From Sanderia malayensis (taxonomy: Eukaryota; Cnidaria; Scyphozoa; Semaeostomeae; Pelagiidae), in NCBI GenBank assembly GCA_013076295.1, contig RQOL01000466.1, positions 124,001-188,000 of the forward strand: a DNA stretch of 64,000 bases, given 5' to 3'. A program made the translations under genes and the position numbers. Under the pieces are notes generated by a model. It ran no database searches and had not been told where the DNA came from. It saw nothing but the letters and a program-made list of their open reading frames with translations. How positions within the stretch are numbered: position 1 is the stretch's first letter; each line of letters opens with the position of its first letter. Of this stretch, positions 37,847 through 49,600 are shown one piece after another.

Positions 37847-40089
37847 AATGGTGATGCGCGAAGCAATAAGAATTTTGATGACGGAAAAGACATTGTTGAA
37901 ATATTAGCGGTGGAAAATACCAAGAAAAAGCAAGATGGTGCCCTGTTTGAGATGCCACGGAGAAAGGTGGGCAGGCCAAAGCGAAAACAACGCGCGGTGA
38001 ATTCAAAACTGCTCGGGAAAAAGCCGTTAACAAGCAAAGACGATGCTGCTGGAGTGACTGAAGATCGTGATGGTGTGGTTGTGTCGGTTTCAAGTCTTAA
38101 TTCTGCTGGAAACAAAGCAACTAATGATGGTAATAGTGGCCAGACGAATAATGACGACCACGCGCTGTACGATAAACAGTGTACAGCTGTACAATTCGCT
38201 CATTCGCGCGATGATTGCTCAAGTCCGTTGCAACGGAGGAGGAGTGTAGTAATGACGTCATCACCCGCCGTATCTCCAGTTAGTGGCATTTTGAAGAAGA
38301 AGTTGAACGGAAAGATTGAATCCCCTTCTCCTCCGAATAAGGTAAGCTGCTTTGTTGTCGCTTTTTGGGTTATACCATTTTGTTGTTTGCGAGAGGCAAC
38401 ACATTTTCTATAGGATGTTACGCAAAGGGATCTTGTGAAGCTATCTTTTTATGTCTTGTTTCGATGTCCATAGTAGAACACTGTTACATAATGGTTTAAC
38501 TGTGACATTTCACCCCGGCAGTTGAATATTTGGAGAACAATCATGGCCTTTGTTCTTATCATATGTATCCACATGTGTATCTATGTATGTATGTATGTAT
38601 GTATGTATGTATGTATGTATGTATGTATGTATGTATGTGCGCATTATTGTGTAATGTTGTTCCTATTTTCGTTTTTAGAATCGTCGCGTTTCCTTTGCCT
38701 ATCCCTTGGAAGAGAAGAGATCGATTAAAGATCAGAATGCACAAAGTAAAAACAACACCCCACTTGCCCAACCTTTGCCGTCGCCTGATGTTAGTGATGC
38801 CAACAGAAAACTAACTAATGGAACACCAAAACGAGGCTTCACTGCCATAAAAAATAAGGTAAGACAAACAAGACATTATATACTTTGATTTCTTTATTCA
38901 TGTTTCCTACGACAGTGCAGTGTAATGCAGTCTGGTGCAGTGCAATGTTCTGCAATGCAGCTTATCATTGCATGGTAACTAGTTTTGCTCTGTATCAATG
39001 ACACATCTTTTATTTTTAGTACACATCCCCAAAGGTGACAACAACAATATCTGAAGGAACACCAATTTGTTCCGAGCTGATTGGATGTTCCACGCCAATC
39101 GAAAAACTGCTTCCTTCGTTGACATCTGCCACGTGTCTAGGGGCCTGGGGGCAACATAGTCAGAGCGCAGAATATTCGCACTGTTGGCAACTTGTGTGCT
39201 TTGTCAGAGCGTCAAATTGAAAGCCTCCCCATTCGATCTCCGAAAATTGACAATGTAAAACTTGCACTGCAGAAGTTTCAAACTGAGAAAAATAAGTTAG
39301 ACCAAAAGGAAAAGTCAAGGGTTGCCACGAATGGTAAGTTGTCTTGGTGATACCTATGTTGCTCTATTTTTGTATCTATGCGCATTGATAGAATGCAGTG
39401 TATATTTTTGCCGTCTTTGTTTCTGTTTGATTTGTTTTCACACCAAAGGTCTGGAATATAACGCTAGGTGATCTCCACATTTGATTATTTTTCTAGATTT
39501 GCCATTGTCAACAGTTACACCGACAAAATCTCCTGCGCAGTTGAAGGAGACCAACTTGGAGACACCCTCAAGAAGATCTTTACCCAAGCCAACATCTTTA
39601 TTTCCAAATGCAGTGGAAAATGGATCGACAAATCCAAGTGAGAAAGGTAGCAGCACAAACATGGAAATAGCAGAATCAAATGCGAATGTTGCAGCGATTT
39701 GCACGGAGAGCTCGACGGTATTACGAGAACAATCTCTTGCCAAAAATGTCGATGATAATGCTGCTGATATTGCAAATGCAGATACAGAGCAATATTTTAT
39801 TGGCATCGCGGATGCTTGTACTGTGGCGAACCCCGAGCTGTGTCGCGACTCGGCGTCTGTTGCCACTGTTATTTCTAAGGATGAAAGAGAGGCTGCTACT
39901 AAAGCAGACATTACAAATGAATCAAGTCATTTAGATTTGTTTTTATCTGAGCTGGACGGGATGCTTTCTGTTGAACAATTATCTAAGTTAAATTTAGCTG
40001 ATTCATTTTCAATTCATGATAAGTTGACGATGCTTGGCAAACGAGTGATGGACTCGATGCGTACAAAAATGACCAAAGATGCAAATTAA
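22904..40089 (+). CDS. RIF1: RIF1 (replication timing / PP1-recruiting factor)
   Basis: Large multi-exon gene starting MDGNTDEPGLLLGLLKILEN. N-terminal exons (22904-23013, 23125-23200, 23400-23485, 23752-23789, 23900-24003 and on to about 28280) encode the RIF1 HEAT domain, e.g. AALQVLGYMLHCKSIVR, AAYNAWSKLIDNFA, AVWWHLLCHLRNDL, EVFEQVVAPLLL and INQGDNLQHDFSALLDILLF. After a satellite-filled intron come 32708-32946 and more exons. The block 35033-35115 (RRILTEHQKEVMRSRR) and 35202-35270 (LPVLYNELDQVTQDG) match the conserved RIF1 segment. A long disordered exon 35375-37469 joins 37580-38341 across a 110-nt GT-AG intron. The C-terminus has GILK (SILK-type) and RVSF PP1 docking motifs, then the DNA-binding C-terminal domain (CSTPIEKLLPSL, LPIRSPKIDNVK). 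The PP1 sites, replication timing and break-repair roles are family knowledge. In exon 39020-39333 an indel pair near 39136-39153 shifts the frame; the second copy at 60 kb reads through. The donor of the exon near 28.6-28.9 kb is unresolved. Confidence 0.92.
26158..26360 (+). mobile_element. tRNA-derived SINE
   Basis: Begins with an A-box-like TGGTGTAGCAAAATGGTTAA and has a B-box GGGTTCGAATCC about 70 bp later, with a 15-bp internal duplication (CTTGAAGGGTAAC). It then runs into an unrelated body containing GAGGTCAGCAAATGAGTACT. This is a Pol III promoter layout with a non-tRNA tail, inside a RIF1 intron. The family name is not known to me. Confidence 0.6.
28531..28594. repeat. 64-bp near-perfect palindrome
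   Basis: AAAATACTGATATAGTAAAC is mirrored by TTTACTATATCAGTATTTT, with the centre at GCATATGATATGC. It lies in a RIF1 intron about 450 bp before the satellite and could form a cruciform. Confidence 0.85.
29050..32675. repeat. 28-bp dimeric satellite in a RIF1 intron
   Basis: About 129 tandem 28-bp monomers filling about 3.6 kb. All share ACTATTAAAGACGCCTT; type A ends CTATGCAACGG and type B ends ATATACAAGGG. In both flanks A and B alternate strictly, giving a 56-bp dimer. Between about 30.2 and 31.6 kb alternation breaks into runs of A, with GATGCC and GGCGCC variants. A marker pair (GACGTC at 30795 and 31215; GGCGCC at 31048 and its damaged form at 31468) is exactly 420 bp (15 monomers) apart, showing a higher-order duplication. 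The last units near 32.6 kb are decayed. Because 28 is not a multiple of 3 and each unit carries TAA, no frame stays open. It is non-coding and has no spacers. Confidence 0.97.
34828..34901 (+). tRNA. tRNA-Arg (UCU)
   Basis: 74-nt cloverleaf: acceptor GCCCCAG pairs with CTGGGGT (one G-T at the tip), D-arm GCGCAATGGACTAGCGC, anticodon stem TTGGA/TTCAA with loop CTTCTAA giving anticodon TCT, and T-arm GTGGG-TTCGACT-CCCAT. No intron. It lies on the coding strand inside the RIF1 intron between exons 34624-34704 and 35033-35115, so it is a nested Pol III gene. Confidence 0.93.
37814..37846 (+). repeat. GAT repeat encoding a poly-Asp tract in RIF1
   Basis: An in-frame (GAT)n run codes about ten Asp residues (after EIQIL). 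It makes spurious Ser- and His-repeat frames on the opposite strand, which are not genes. The tract is the same length in copy B at 58741-58773. Confidence 0.9.
38578..38637. repeat. (TATG)n microsatellite in RIF1 intron
   Basis: About thirteen TATG units between exons 38341 and 38679. Copy B (about 59505-59560) is one 4-bp unit shorter, the expected kind of allelic or sequencing difference. Confidence 0.95.
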
Positions 40090-41794
40090 ATCAAACAGTA
40101 TTTAAAATTTATTAAAGTATTATGTTACCAGCTTGTCAGCAATCAATTCATTTATTGATCGTATTTCTGTAAAGACCTATCCTTTGGTAGTTAGTTTTAA
40201 TATCGATAATGAGAAAAGACGTCAGTGTTGTGCCTTTTTTGTCGTCTCAAACGTCTAAAATTTGGCCCAATCGCTGACCTAGACACCGATTCAATTCAAC
40301 CTGCCTCGGTTTCAAACGCAAGCCGAATATGTTGCAATTCAACTCAACATTTCTAGTAGCGCCATCTGGTTTCTTGTATTCTGGTTTATTATGAGTATCG
40401 TCTGGAACTCTTGGAAAGTTATGCATCTTGAGATTTTATTTGCTTCCATTCATTTATAGAATTCGTTTACATATTTTCATAAGCATTTGTCTAAACCATG
40501 AGAGGCAAAATGCATAACAAGCTAAGGAATAAATAAATAACAATTACAAGATGTGTTTACTATTCCCATCGAGAAATAATTAAAATGAAATAAAATTGTT
40601 GTTATCCACGGTGTCCATAAATTCTGATTTATGGACACCGTGGCCTCCGTCTAGAGCACACTAACCCCCGTTTCCTACGAGCATCAATCCAGATCACTAT
40701 ACGTTTAAAGGAGTTTTCAATGGCACATTCAATTTTAATCTCTTGGCCCACAATTATGCACCAAGCATGGCTGAGCTCGAGTCCCTGGGGCCGTCGTTCG
40801 ACTATAAGTTAAACGCGTGGAATATCACTCGTCTTTTATGACGCAGCCGTGCTGAACACTATGTTTGCAGCCTGCAAACTTGTTCAGGAGTACAAATAAT
40901 GAAATGGCTGTTACTGCATGACTGGTTTTGTCGCTGATTTGTTGGTGCCCATAAGAAGAATTTCTTCTAAATTCTGAAGGTAAGGGTGAAATAACATTTG
41001 ATATTAGCCATTTTATTCACTTCACCCAGTTATCTTTCTATGATATTCAAGGACAAGTAAGCTTTCTTGCATGCAAAATGAAATACAGGCAGGTGTAAAG
41101 GTCTCTTTTACACAGTTTTCATTTGATTTCGATTCCTGTTGTGCTTATTATAACAAACAACTACCTGAACACTTGTACCAATAAATTAAAAATATATTTA
41201 TTTTGAGTACTTGCAAAACATGCTTTGTAACAATGACATATATACAAATTGTTTCCAGGGTCGTTTAACAAGACCAACCCAAAACAATTTGCAGATTTGC
41301 AGGCCCACCCTAACTAAATCTCTTTTGACCAGCTGGTCGTAACTTATTTGCCAATGTCTTTATCAGTGTTATTGTAATGCAACTGCTTACAATTGCAATG
41401 AAATTGCAGTTTATTGAAGACAATGCCATCCGCACTATTGTATTATGAATTCCATTGACATTGTACTGGAATGAACGAGTTTGCATTCAAACTGCTATGA
41501 GCTTGGAGAGTATAGCAACATAGCCAACAATGGCCAGACAACTTTCATTGCTTTTGCATGATTAATTAATCTCCGAACATATGTACTGTGGTGAAATTGT
41601 ATGGAAAGAAAAAACGTATAATTGGTGTTTTGTTTATATCAACCTGTTGTGCTGTGCTATATGTGTACTTTTGTATTACGTTATAGTAAATCAATCGTTT
41701 TCTGTTGGATTCGAAGGCTTCGTTCTTTATTCGTTGAGAAGAGTCTTGTGAAGATATTCATTGTTCGAAGAAAGAGTTATATAGAACGGCAAAA
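40090..41794. other. RIF1 3' UTR and intergenic DNA before MARCH gene
   Basis: No exon recognised. It contains a perfect hairpin at 40606-40643. The last part should be the promoter and 5' UTR of the MARCH gene. The same sequence recurs at 61012-62716 with a few single-base changes. Confidence 0.5.
40606..40643. repeat. Perfect 17-bp-stem hairpin
   Basis: CCACGGTGTCCATAAAT and ATTTATGGACACCGTGG flank a 4-base loop TCTG. It lies about 520 bp after the RIF1 stop and is unchanged in copy B near 61528-61565. Could be a MITE remnant or an RNA structure. Confidence 0.9.
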
Positions 41795-43377
41795 ATGACG
41801 AAAGGTACCCGAGGAGATAGTGTTACATCGGTTGCAAGATCTACGAGTTCAGATTCTGTGACCAACTTGAAACTGTTACCACTAGTAGCCGACCTTGCAG
41901 ATATTTCTTCATCAGGGCATTCACAACGACAGCAGAAATTTGGTAAAGAACGGAATGTTAGTGAGTCAACAAACACTTCGTATCGCAGTCACTGCAATAG
42001 CTTACCTGGGACAGTTTGGGAAAGCTCCTTTGAAGAATTTTGTCGAATTTGTCACGAGAATGGAGAAGAAGAAACATTGCTGGCCGCTTGTAGATGTAAC
42101 GGTTCGATAAGATTTGTCCATCATCGGTGCTTGTTGAATTGGATTTCACGATCAGGAGAACTGGCGTGCGAGCTGTGCAAATACGACTATAAAGTTACAC
42201 GCACAAGTCAAATACGATTCAGCCAGGTACGTTCGAAGCCTTTATTTCAATTAATTTTGCTATTCAACACCCCCTGATGAATTATACATGTTGCAAAGAA
42301 AATGCAAGGCATGTACTTGCAGTTTCACGAGTTAGCCTATACGATTATGGTCTATTTGCTAGAGATGAATAAGGGAAAATAAAATAAGTCTTGAATATAA
42401 AGTCTTAATACTATTGTGCTTAATTATTTGGTAAAATTGACAAGGCATGTTATCGATTAGTCACTATGTAAAGAGAGTTTCATCTTGAGCAGGTGAGCGG
42501 AGATATCTATAAGCCATTGCTTAACGATTTCTAAGACTTTCGGAATTGCCTTCGTTGGAAAAGGTCGTTATTTATTAATGGGAAAATGTTGGACATTATG
42601 GCATTTTGATTTGATTAGAAAACCAAAACACAAAAGACGAACAACGGGGTGTTTTTGTCTATTGGCTGAGAGCAGCTGGTTGTAATAGCATAATAGCCAA
42701 TCAATTTGTGCTGCTCGCTCTAAGTAGGTTTTTCTAAGTCACTGCTAGTGTATAATGTATGTTATTGCACTTAATTTTAGTGGCAACTACCTGCTATTGG
42801 CATTCAGGGATGGCTACACATCGTTTTATTTTTTGCATTTCTATCCATGTTGCTAACTTCTATCACCTGGGTTATTTGGTCCCAGACTTCAAGGTCATCT
42901 GCTGCCGTTTTCGAGCGGTCGTCACCTGAAATCAAGTACGCCTACCTTCTTAATGGAATATTCATCCTAACTGCTGTAATTGGAATAAGCCTGGATAGTT
43001 TCAGACAAGCAAGGAAGTATTTTCAACGATCATTGGCCATGAATCAAGAAATTACCGTGCTGGAATACAATGATGAGGACGACGATGACAAAAAGTTCAA
43101 TGGTTTCAATGACACAGATGTAGAATCACTGATTCCAAGAACAGATAGACTTTTCTCGACAACTTCCAAAAAGGAAGACAAAAAGCGTGTCTCTATTAAT
43201 TCCTCGTTGGAAATGAGTGAGCAATCAGTTTATGTAGAAATTGACCTCCTTGATGATGGTAGTGATAATGATTATGACAACACGGCTAGCACTTTCATGT
43301 CATGCAGTGGAGATGAATCAAAACTCTGTACAACTGGATATGAGAGCTTGCATAACTTGGAAGAAACGTGTATATAA
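41795..43377 (+). CDS. RING-CH (MARCH-type) membrane E3 ubiquitin ligase
   Basis: Two exons, 41795-42226 and 42781-43377, GT-AG with phase 0; 342 residues. Domains: Ser-rich N-terminus (1-85); RING-CH zinc finger with CRICHENGEEE, CRCNGSIRFVHHRCL and CELCKYDYKV (C4HC3 ligands all present); then two membrane segments (LHIVLFFAFLSMLLTSITWV and YAYLLNGIFILTAVIGISLD); then an acidic cytosolic tail with NQEITVLEYNDEDDDD. The two-helix layout and the NQxxxVLxYxx motif after the second helix are like vertebrate MARCH4/9/11. Those ligases ubiquitinate membrane proteins in the Golgi and endosomes. Exact paralogue not assigned. A polyadenylation signal AATAAA lies at about 43503. A second, frameshifted copy starts at 62717. 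Confidence 0.9.
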
Positions 43378-44503
43378 ACATCTTGTTGGCTTTGAGCATT
43401 TAAATCGAGACAAGCAATTTTTAGGGATTGGAATTTTTGTCACTTATTCTTGTCTACTTTGGACTTAATGAAACTCTAATTTTATGCAGCTTAAAATCTG
43501 GAAATAAATAATTAATTTCTGAATATGCTATTGAAATTCTCATGTTCATGTACTAATTTGCTGAAAATTTGTTTTAGGTAAATGTTAATTTTATAGGTAT
43601 ATCAAAGTAACGTTTTTCGGTTAATCAGCATTTGGCAGCAGGTTATTAATATATTACTTTTTGTTAGACTAGACTCTTCTTTAGGTGATAGGTAAATTTT
43701 TGAATTCTTCTATTCTGAGAATTCTTCATTTGTTTATCAAGTTAGTGCACCAGCTTTTAAATTTCACTTCACTAAATATTGTAATTGTTCTGGTTTTAGG
43801 CAGCTTATTAAAATGATGTAAAAAATACTGTTAAATAAAATGAAGCTTGATACACTAGTATCCAAAAATGTATAGATTTAGTAACATCTTTTTCAATGAA
43901 ATTAATACAATTTCATGTTATAATTGGAATAGATTTTGCAGTTTCAGATAAAATAAAAGTAATTGTGAAGCAAATAATTTGTGTGTTTGCTTTATTCCAT
44001 TGATTAGAAATTTGAAAAATAGAGTATAAAATACAAATTGTAACATAATTGTTTCCGTGGGCAGAGCGGAATATACAGAGTTTGATGATCGCAGAAGTGC
44101 GTGAAACTCCGAGTCACAACAGAGATATGTGTCTTTTTTGAAGTCTAACTCTGTAAAGTGTTTCTTTAAATAAAGAAAATTTCATGAGCTCTATAGCTCC
44201 ATACAGAAAAAATGTGTGCCTCGCCCTTCCAAATATTCAAGAAAAATATCCACGGCAATCCTCCACTCAAAATGAAATCCCCACATGGGAACACCAAAAT
44301 GGGGAACACACAGTGGGAACACAACACTAATTCATGAAAGTGAGGCAACGAGCCTCTACTTCAATTTGCAAACACGATTTGCGCACGAATTTCGAGCTCT
44401 TTTTCAAAAACAAACCGTTTGATGAAGAGCAAATGAAGAAGTCAGAGAATGATATTTCAAATTTGCAATTGCAGAACCAAGAAAAAATTAAATATCAGTA
44501 AAT
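43378..44503. other. MARCH 3' UTR and shugoshin upstream region
   Basis: AT-rich. Contains the likely MARCH polyadenylation signal (43503). No exon recognised; the minus-strand open frame at 44166-44348 looks like chance. Confidence 0.45.
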
Positions 44504-47500
44504 ATGGAGCCCTCGAAGGTAAATAAGTCTTTTATGTTGTTGCTTTTCACCATGTACATACTTTGCCTCGAGCTAGCTGGCGAACAACCTCTCAGTCCAA
44601 CCAAGGTTGCTTTTTTTAAATGACATTCTTCTCTTCGTGATTCTGATTAGGAGGTGCCGCACCCTAGGCCTGTCAACCTACCATTTTAAATTTAGCTTTC
44701 TAAGTATTTTATTACTGGCAGAAATTAATTAGTTGACCTTAGATCTATGTAATAATATAAACTAAATTTAACTCTAATTTTTACATTTTGACCTCAAGCA
44801 TTCTGTTTTAAATAACCTTGATATGAGACGAAAACCAGGTCAAGGGCATTTTTGTTACAAGAATAATTTAAATTTATCAAAAGCATTCATGGTTCTTGCC
44901 CAGTTTAATTGTATTTCAATGTGCTGCATGCAATTATTTTTTTATTCTCACACTTATCAATACTATTTCTATTTTTTCCAGTATCTGCATTATCAGAAAA
45001 ACAAGGGAGCGAAAAAGTCAGCTACTTCCAGATTTTTAAAGAGAATGAAACATAGTGACATTTCATGCCCAAAAGGTTGGACTGGTTTGAGCTTTGCTGT
45101 GAAATTATGTATTTTCATACTACTTTCATGTTGTCTTCTCCTCCGATCACTTTTCTATTTCAACACTTCATGTCATTCAAATTTCTCCATTCAATTTCTG
45201 CACCATCATCCTAATCCTTAGAAACACCTCTGCTTTGTCATCATGATTTTTGGAATAATATAAATACTTCTACATTTTGTAATTAATTTGTCAGAATAAG
45301 TTAAAGTTTATTAAAGTTATGATGTAAATATAAGACACATTTAGGGGAGGGGGGTACGATGGCACATGTGAAAAATTTTCAACAGATAAGATAAACACGG
45401 AAATGCAAAAGACTTTTTGAATATACCCACCCTATACAGTACAGTATATTATACTATACAGCAAAGTGTAATTTTTCTAATGGGCGTGGTTTTCATAAAA
45501 ATGGGCGTGGCTCTAAAAAATTTTCCCTGCCCTCCCCACTTTTTGAGGGCTGGTGTCGCCTCTGGTGCAAATGACATTATCAGGTTAATAGAGTCATTGC
45601 GTTATTTTTTATAGATCAAGAATATCAGCAAGAAAAGAAGATTACAAAAGAGAAGCAGCTACTTGTAAATAATCATGATCTTGCAAAAGCACTAGGTTAT
45701 ATATCTATTCAATTTTCCTTTTTTTTCATTGCTCATTTTGAACAAAATGTTTGTTTAGCTATAGCAGTATACTTAATCAACATGTTTGTATTTAGTACAT
45801 CTTCTAGATTTTATGCATGGTTTTTAATTTTTTGTAGCCAAAAGTCAAATGAAGGAAAGACAAAGCAGGGATGAATGTTTGGGTTTTAAAGAAAAGGTCT
45901 TAAATCTTGTTGAAAAACTAAGATGCTTAAAGGAAGAGCAGGTGATATTTATATTAGTGTTGGTTAAATATTGAATGCTGAGGAAACATTTGTATCTATA
46001 TACATAAGGAATATATTATTAATTTATTTTGTGTCACCATGTAGCATGGGCGGTCTGGCCCGGGTGGCGAAGTGGCGATTGCCACCCGGACATTCTGATT
46101 TTTAATGTAAACTAAAAATACGGTCCCTTTTCGAAGACTTGGACCACCCTAAACTGGGCCCCTTTGGTTTGCCAGACCGCCCCTGCTGTGTAGTATATGT
46201 CTGCTAAGGATTTTATCTTTTATTAAGGAATCACATTTGTCAACTGTCTTATGTGAACATCAAAGAAACATAATGGAAAGCTTGTTCAATGCTACAACTG
46301 CATTAGCAGAACTTACGAATGTATGCCATGAAATATGATCCATCAAAGATCACCAGTGATGAAGTCATGTCCAATAAAAGAAGTTGTGTTTTAGAAGACA
46401 GTTCTGGTCATGCACCACAGAGCTGCCCAACGTCTAGTTTGAAAAAATTTACAATTTATAATGATGAAAATGAAAGTTTTAATGGTAAGTCAGAAGATAT
46501 TGTTAGCAACAAAAGAAAAAGTGGAGATAAATGGAAGAGGGTAAATTCATCAGATGAGAATGAAAAAGAAGAGAAGGAAATGGATGGAAAGGACATCTGT
46601 ACTGGAGAAAATGTATGTCCATCAATGTAAGTAGTTTCGTTTTCTTAATGAACTGATTTTTAAATTGATTATTGTGGAGATATGAAGTAGGTTGGCTCTA
46701 TCTAATTTCTTCATTCTTATCATGAAGGTGTGGATATCGATATTTGATACAATGTTGAATGCAAATATATGCCAAAAGTTGCTTCACGCATCACTTCATT
46801 ATTAGAATTCTTTTTTATTTATATTAATCCTAGCGACAAACACGAGCAAGAAGAAAAGAAGAATGTGAATCAAACGAAAGCTTTTGTTCTTGATAAAGAA
46901 GATAGTATTACAGGAAAGATGAAAAGGGAACAAAGGAAGAGGGCAAACCTGGAATGGTAAATTGCAGAATATCATAATTTATCAAACTTAATTGCTAAAG
47001 TATTCTTTCTTTCCTCTCAAGGTTCATTATCAACCACACAGTTATAGGGTGTAGCCTGAAGACAAATTTTCTGACTACAGTTTGGACTCTCTGCTACAAT
47101 TAGCACCAAGTACTCAAAATTGTTGTTGAGTGATGTTATTTTCATTTTAGCAATAAAGAAGGGATGAGTATGAATGTATCAAAATGTGCAAAAAACTTTC
47201 CAAATTTAAACAGTGATGATTGTGAATCCACAAAGCGAAGGAATTCTACTGCAAAACATAACAAAATACATGGCAGAAAAATGAAACAAGCGACTAAGAA
47301 TACTACCAACACCAGAAAGAGAAGGACTCGCATGGATGAAGATTGTGATAAGGAAAATATCATGCCAAATTCTGAACAATTCGGAGAAGTTATGGATGAA
47401 AAAAGAAACCAGAAGTTCTTCGTTGTTCATTTGAAAATGTAAAAAGGATTGTGCTCAGTCCTTTGCAAAAGTTGCAGACACGTTCACCTGTTTTCATCAG

Positions 47501-48213
47501 ACGGAATAAAAGGAAGATTTCTTACATGGAGCCTTCTACTAGGAGGTGAGATTTTGGTTGATATTGATATTGTCATTTTAGCTTTTGAAGAGACTATGTG
47601 TATCTTTATGAGCTGTATGCTGTATAAAGTACACGGAATGGTTGGCTTTGGTCGATATTGTTGTATTAGACAATTTCTTTTATCTTACAGCAAATTACGA
47701 AGGGGTGATCCATTCACAGATGTAACGCTGTATTCTTCACCTGGAGTTGGTAAGATATATAGAGCTACATGCTTCACCATTACACACCTCGTTATGTAAC
47801 CTCTAATTATACATGTATTTTAAGTAACTCATTGCCGCTATGTTTGTACAATGACTGTAGTAACATCTTGCATACATTTTTTTAGGATTGAAGGATAAAA
47901 GGTATGTTAGCAATAGACGAAGAAATGGAGTAAATGTGAGTTTATTTTTATAGTTGTTGCTATTTATGCAAAGAGTTTAGTAAAAACGAACGCCATTTCA
48001 TTGATTATCCGAAATTTAAAAGACACAGTTTTGCTCTATGATATAGATAAGCTACTTTTTTTTACAGTGAATTTTCATTTTATTTGCAATATAATTTGTT
48101 TTATTGTGGACTCACGTTTATCCCTGTGAGTGACTTCTTTTATTGTCGTTTATTTTTTCTAGAGAGCCCGTCAACCATTGACTAAAATTGAGAATTTGAT
48201 AACCGAAGAATAA
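44504..48213 (+). CDS. SGO1: Shugoshin (centromeric cohesin protector)
   Basis: Exons with matching phases: 44504-44518, 44982-45075, 45615-45695, 45838-45941, 46228-about 46320, about 46320-46626, 46834-46956, 47151-47545, 47691-47749, 47886-47935, 48163-48213. The N-terminus is basic (SRFLKRMKHSD) followed by a coiled coil (QLLVNNHDLAKALAKSQMKE and FKEKVLNLVEKLRCLKEEQ). This matches the shugoshin N-terminal coiled coil, which in the family binds PP2A-B56. The middle is Lys/Glu-rich and disordered. The C-terminus carries SKLRRGDPFTD, the conserved shugoshin box that in the family binds phospho-H2A, preceded by ISYMEPSTR as in vertebrate SGO1. Two frame breaks remain. Near 46320 the frame moves by one base without a usable intron. 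Near 47400, in an A6 run, one extra A would keep the frame into the C-terminal part. These are probably homopolymer errors. SGO1 versus SGO2 is not distinguished. Confidence 0.85.
46045..46189. mobile_element. Small TIR element in shugoshin intron
   Basis: Inverted ends GGGCGGTCTGGC (46048) and GCCAGACCGCCC (46171) enclose about 110 bp. TGTAG flanks both sides and could be the target-site duplication. No coding potential. Confidence 0.65.
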
Positions 48214-49393
48214 TTTGGCCAGTCCTTTCTACTTTAATGATAAGTTCATATTGATGTCTTATAATGCTAGTGGAGACGCTAATGGAAGACGATTTTATGC
48301 GTCATTAGTTAAAATTTTAATAAGTTTTTCTTTAGTTTCGTTATATGTACGTTTCGCAAAGTATCTAATGTACTATTATATATGTATGTGTGCTTAATGT
48401 GTTATTCTTGTTATAAGCTTATTGTTTGTTTTAGTTTAATTCTGGCAATTCTTTTTGGTGTACTATTGTACTTATTCTTCAATTAAATTTTTTCAGCTCT
48501 TGCTGAATTGTTTTGTTCGGGGCTGGTGTTACCCTACGCTCTTTGTATTTATGTAATTTAGAAATATTTTGTAGAAAAATTCACAAATAATTTCCAACGT
48601 TTCGCAATTCCTCATCACAAATTAATGTAAATTAAATTAATTATTGTTTATTATTATAAATTAATTATGAAATTAAATTTTATGCTATTGTACAAGTTTT
48701 TCTCGTCATTCTCTTTGTCGGTATTTGTCTTCGTTTGGTTTGCTCCAACTCCACAGAACCTTCTTGTCTTCTGTAACTTTATCCAGAAATCATTTAGCTG
48801 ATATGGCTGCAAATTTAAGTAAATACAGCATAAATTAACACAAATGAATGCAGTATTAAGCTATGATAATTTTTAAAACTTGCTGTTAAAATAAGTGTTG
48901 CTTTAACGTAAAAGCAATGCACTGTTGCATTGATTTTCGCCATTAAAATGAAACCAGCATGGAAGCTGAGCAGGAGGATTCGCGGCTACGCGCAAGCAAG
49001 ATTTGGACACTCACAGGAGCAAATAGTAAACGGTGCCACACATACCTTTCCACTGCCATGGCTAGCTTCGGCATTCGCTCTGAATATTTTCTGCCATCAA
49101 CATCTGCTCATTTGTTTCATTTCTGTCTTCTTTGTGGTAAAGACTTTGAAGTAATTGCTTTAGGAAGCATTCTCTTTTCCAGATGTCTGCATCATCGTCT
49201 GGATATCTCAATTTCAACGTGTTTTTGCTTCACGCTTTTTTTACCTCCCACTTCTCTTTCTGGCTTGCTCTTCCTTTAACCACCAAGGACTGAAAAATGA
49301 AATTCACATTTAACTATATTTAATAAATCATTATAAATGATGATAACAGAAATATCATTCAATTGCCTTGCAAATGCTACTAAATTCGTAAAT

Positions 49394-49600
49394 TAAATTC
49401 AACAAAACCAAACCTTACCTTCTTTCATCTCCACGATGCTTCCGCCATCTTTCTTTGCATGTTGGCACTTCTTGTAACAATCTTTCTGTCTCGAAAACAA
49501 AATATTCCAAAGCAATTGACTTGTATGCTTGTTGCTCTTTTTGTAGATTTTCCTTTCTCAATGACTGAAGGTAAGAATTTGTTCGTTCTTCGGCTTTCAG
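49394..49600. repeat. Diverged direct repeat, unit 1
   Basis: About 205 bp resembling 49834-50041. Shared blocks include GCTTCCGCCATCTTTCTTTG and CAATCTTTCTGTCTCGAAAA. Read on the minus strand, each unit ends in a donor-like AAGGTAAGG or AAGGCAAGT, and an acceptor-like TTTCAGTC lies upstream, so they may be duplicated or decayed exons. No single frame is convincingly conserved. Confidence 0.75.

Larger units (their letters stand above)
34608..43079. repeat. Duplicated 8.5-kb block, copy A
   Basis: Matches 55536-64000 almost base for base, with the same order: 3' RIF1, tRNA-Arg and MARCH. The left breakpoint is in a RIF1 intron 16 bp before an exon. The right end is not reached because copy B runs off the window. 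I count about two substitutions and about eight indels between the copies. Confidence 0.95.

Noticed and set aside
37725..38115. Minus-strand frames with His or Ser runs
   Set aside because: They are antisense readings of the GAT repeat that encodes poly-Asp in RIF1 (same at 58652-59042).
38522..38814. Frames reading YVCMYVCM or HTYIHTYI
   Set aside because: They are translations of the TATG microsatellite in a RIF1 intron; the copies at 59437-59737 are the same.
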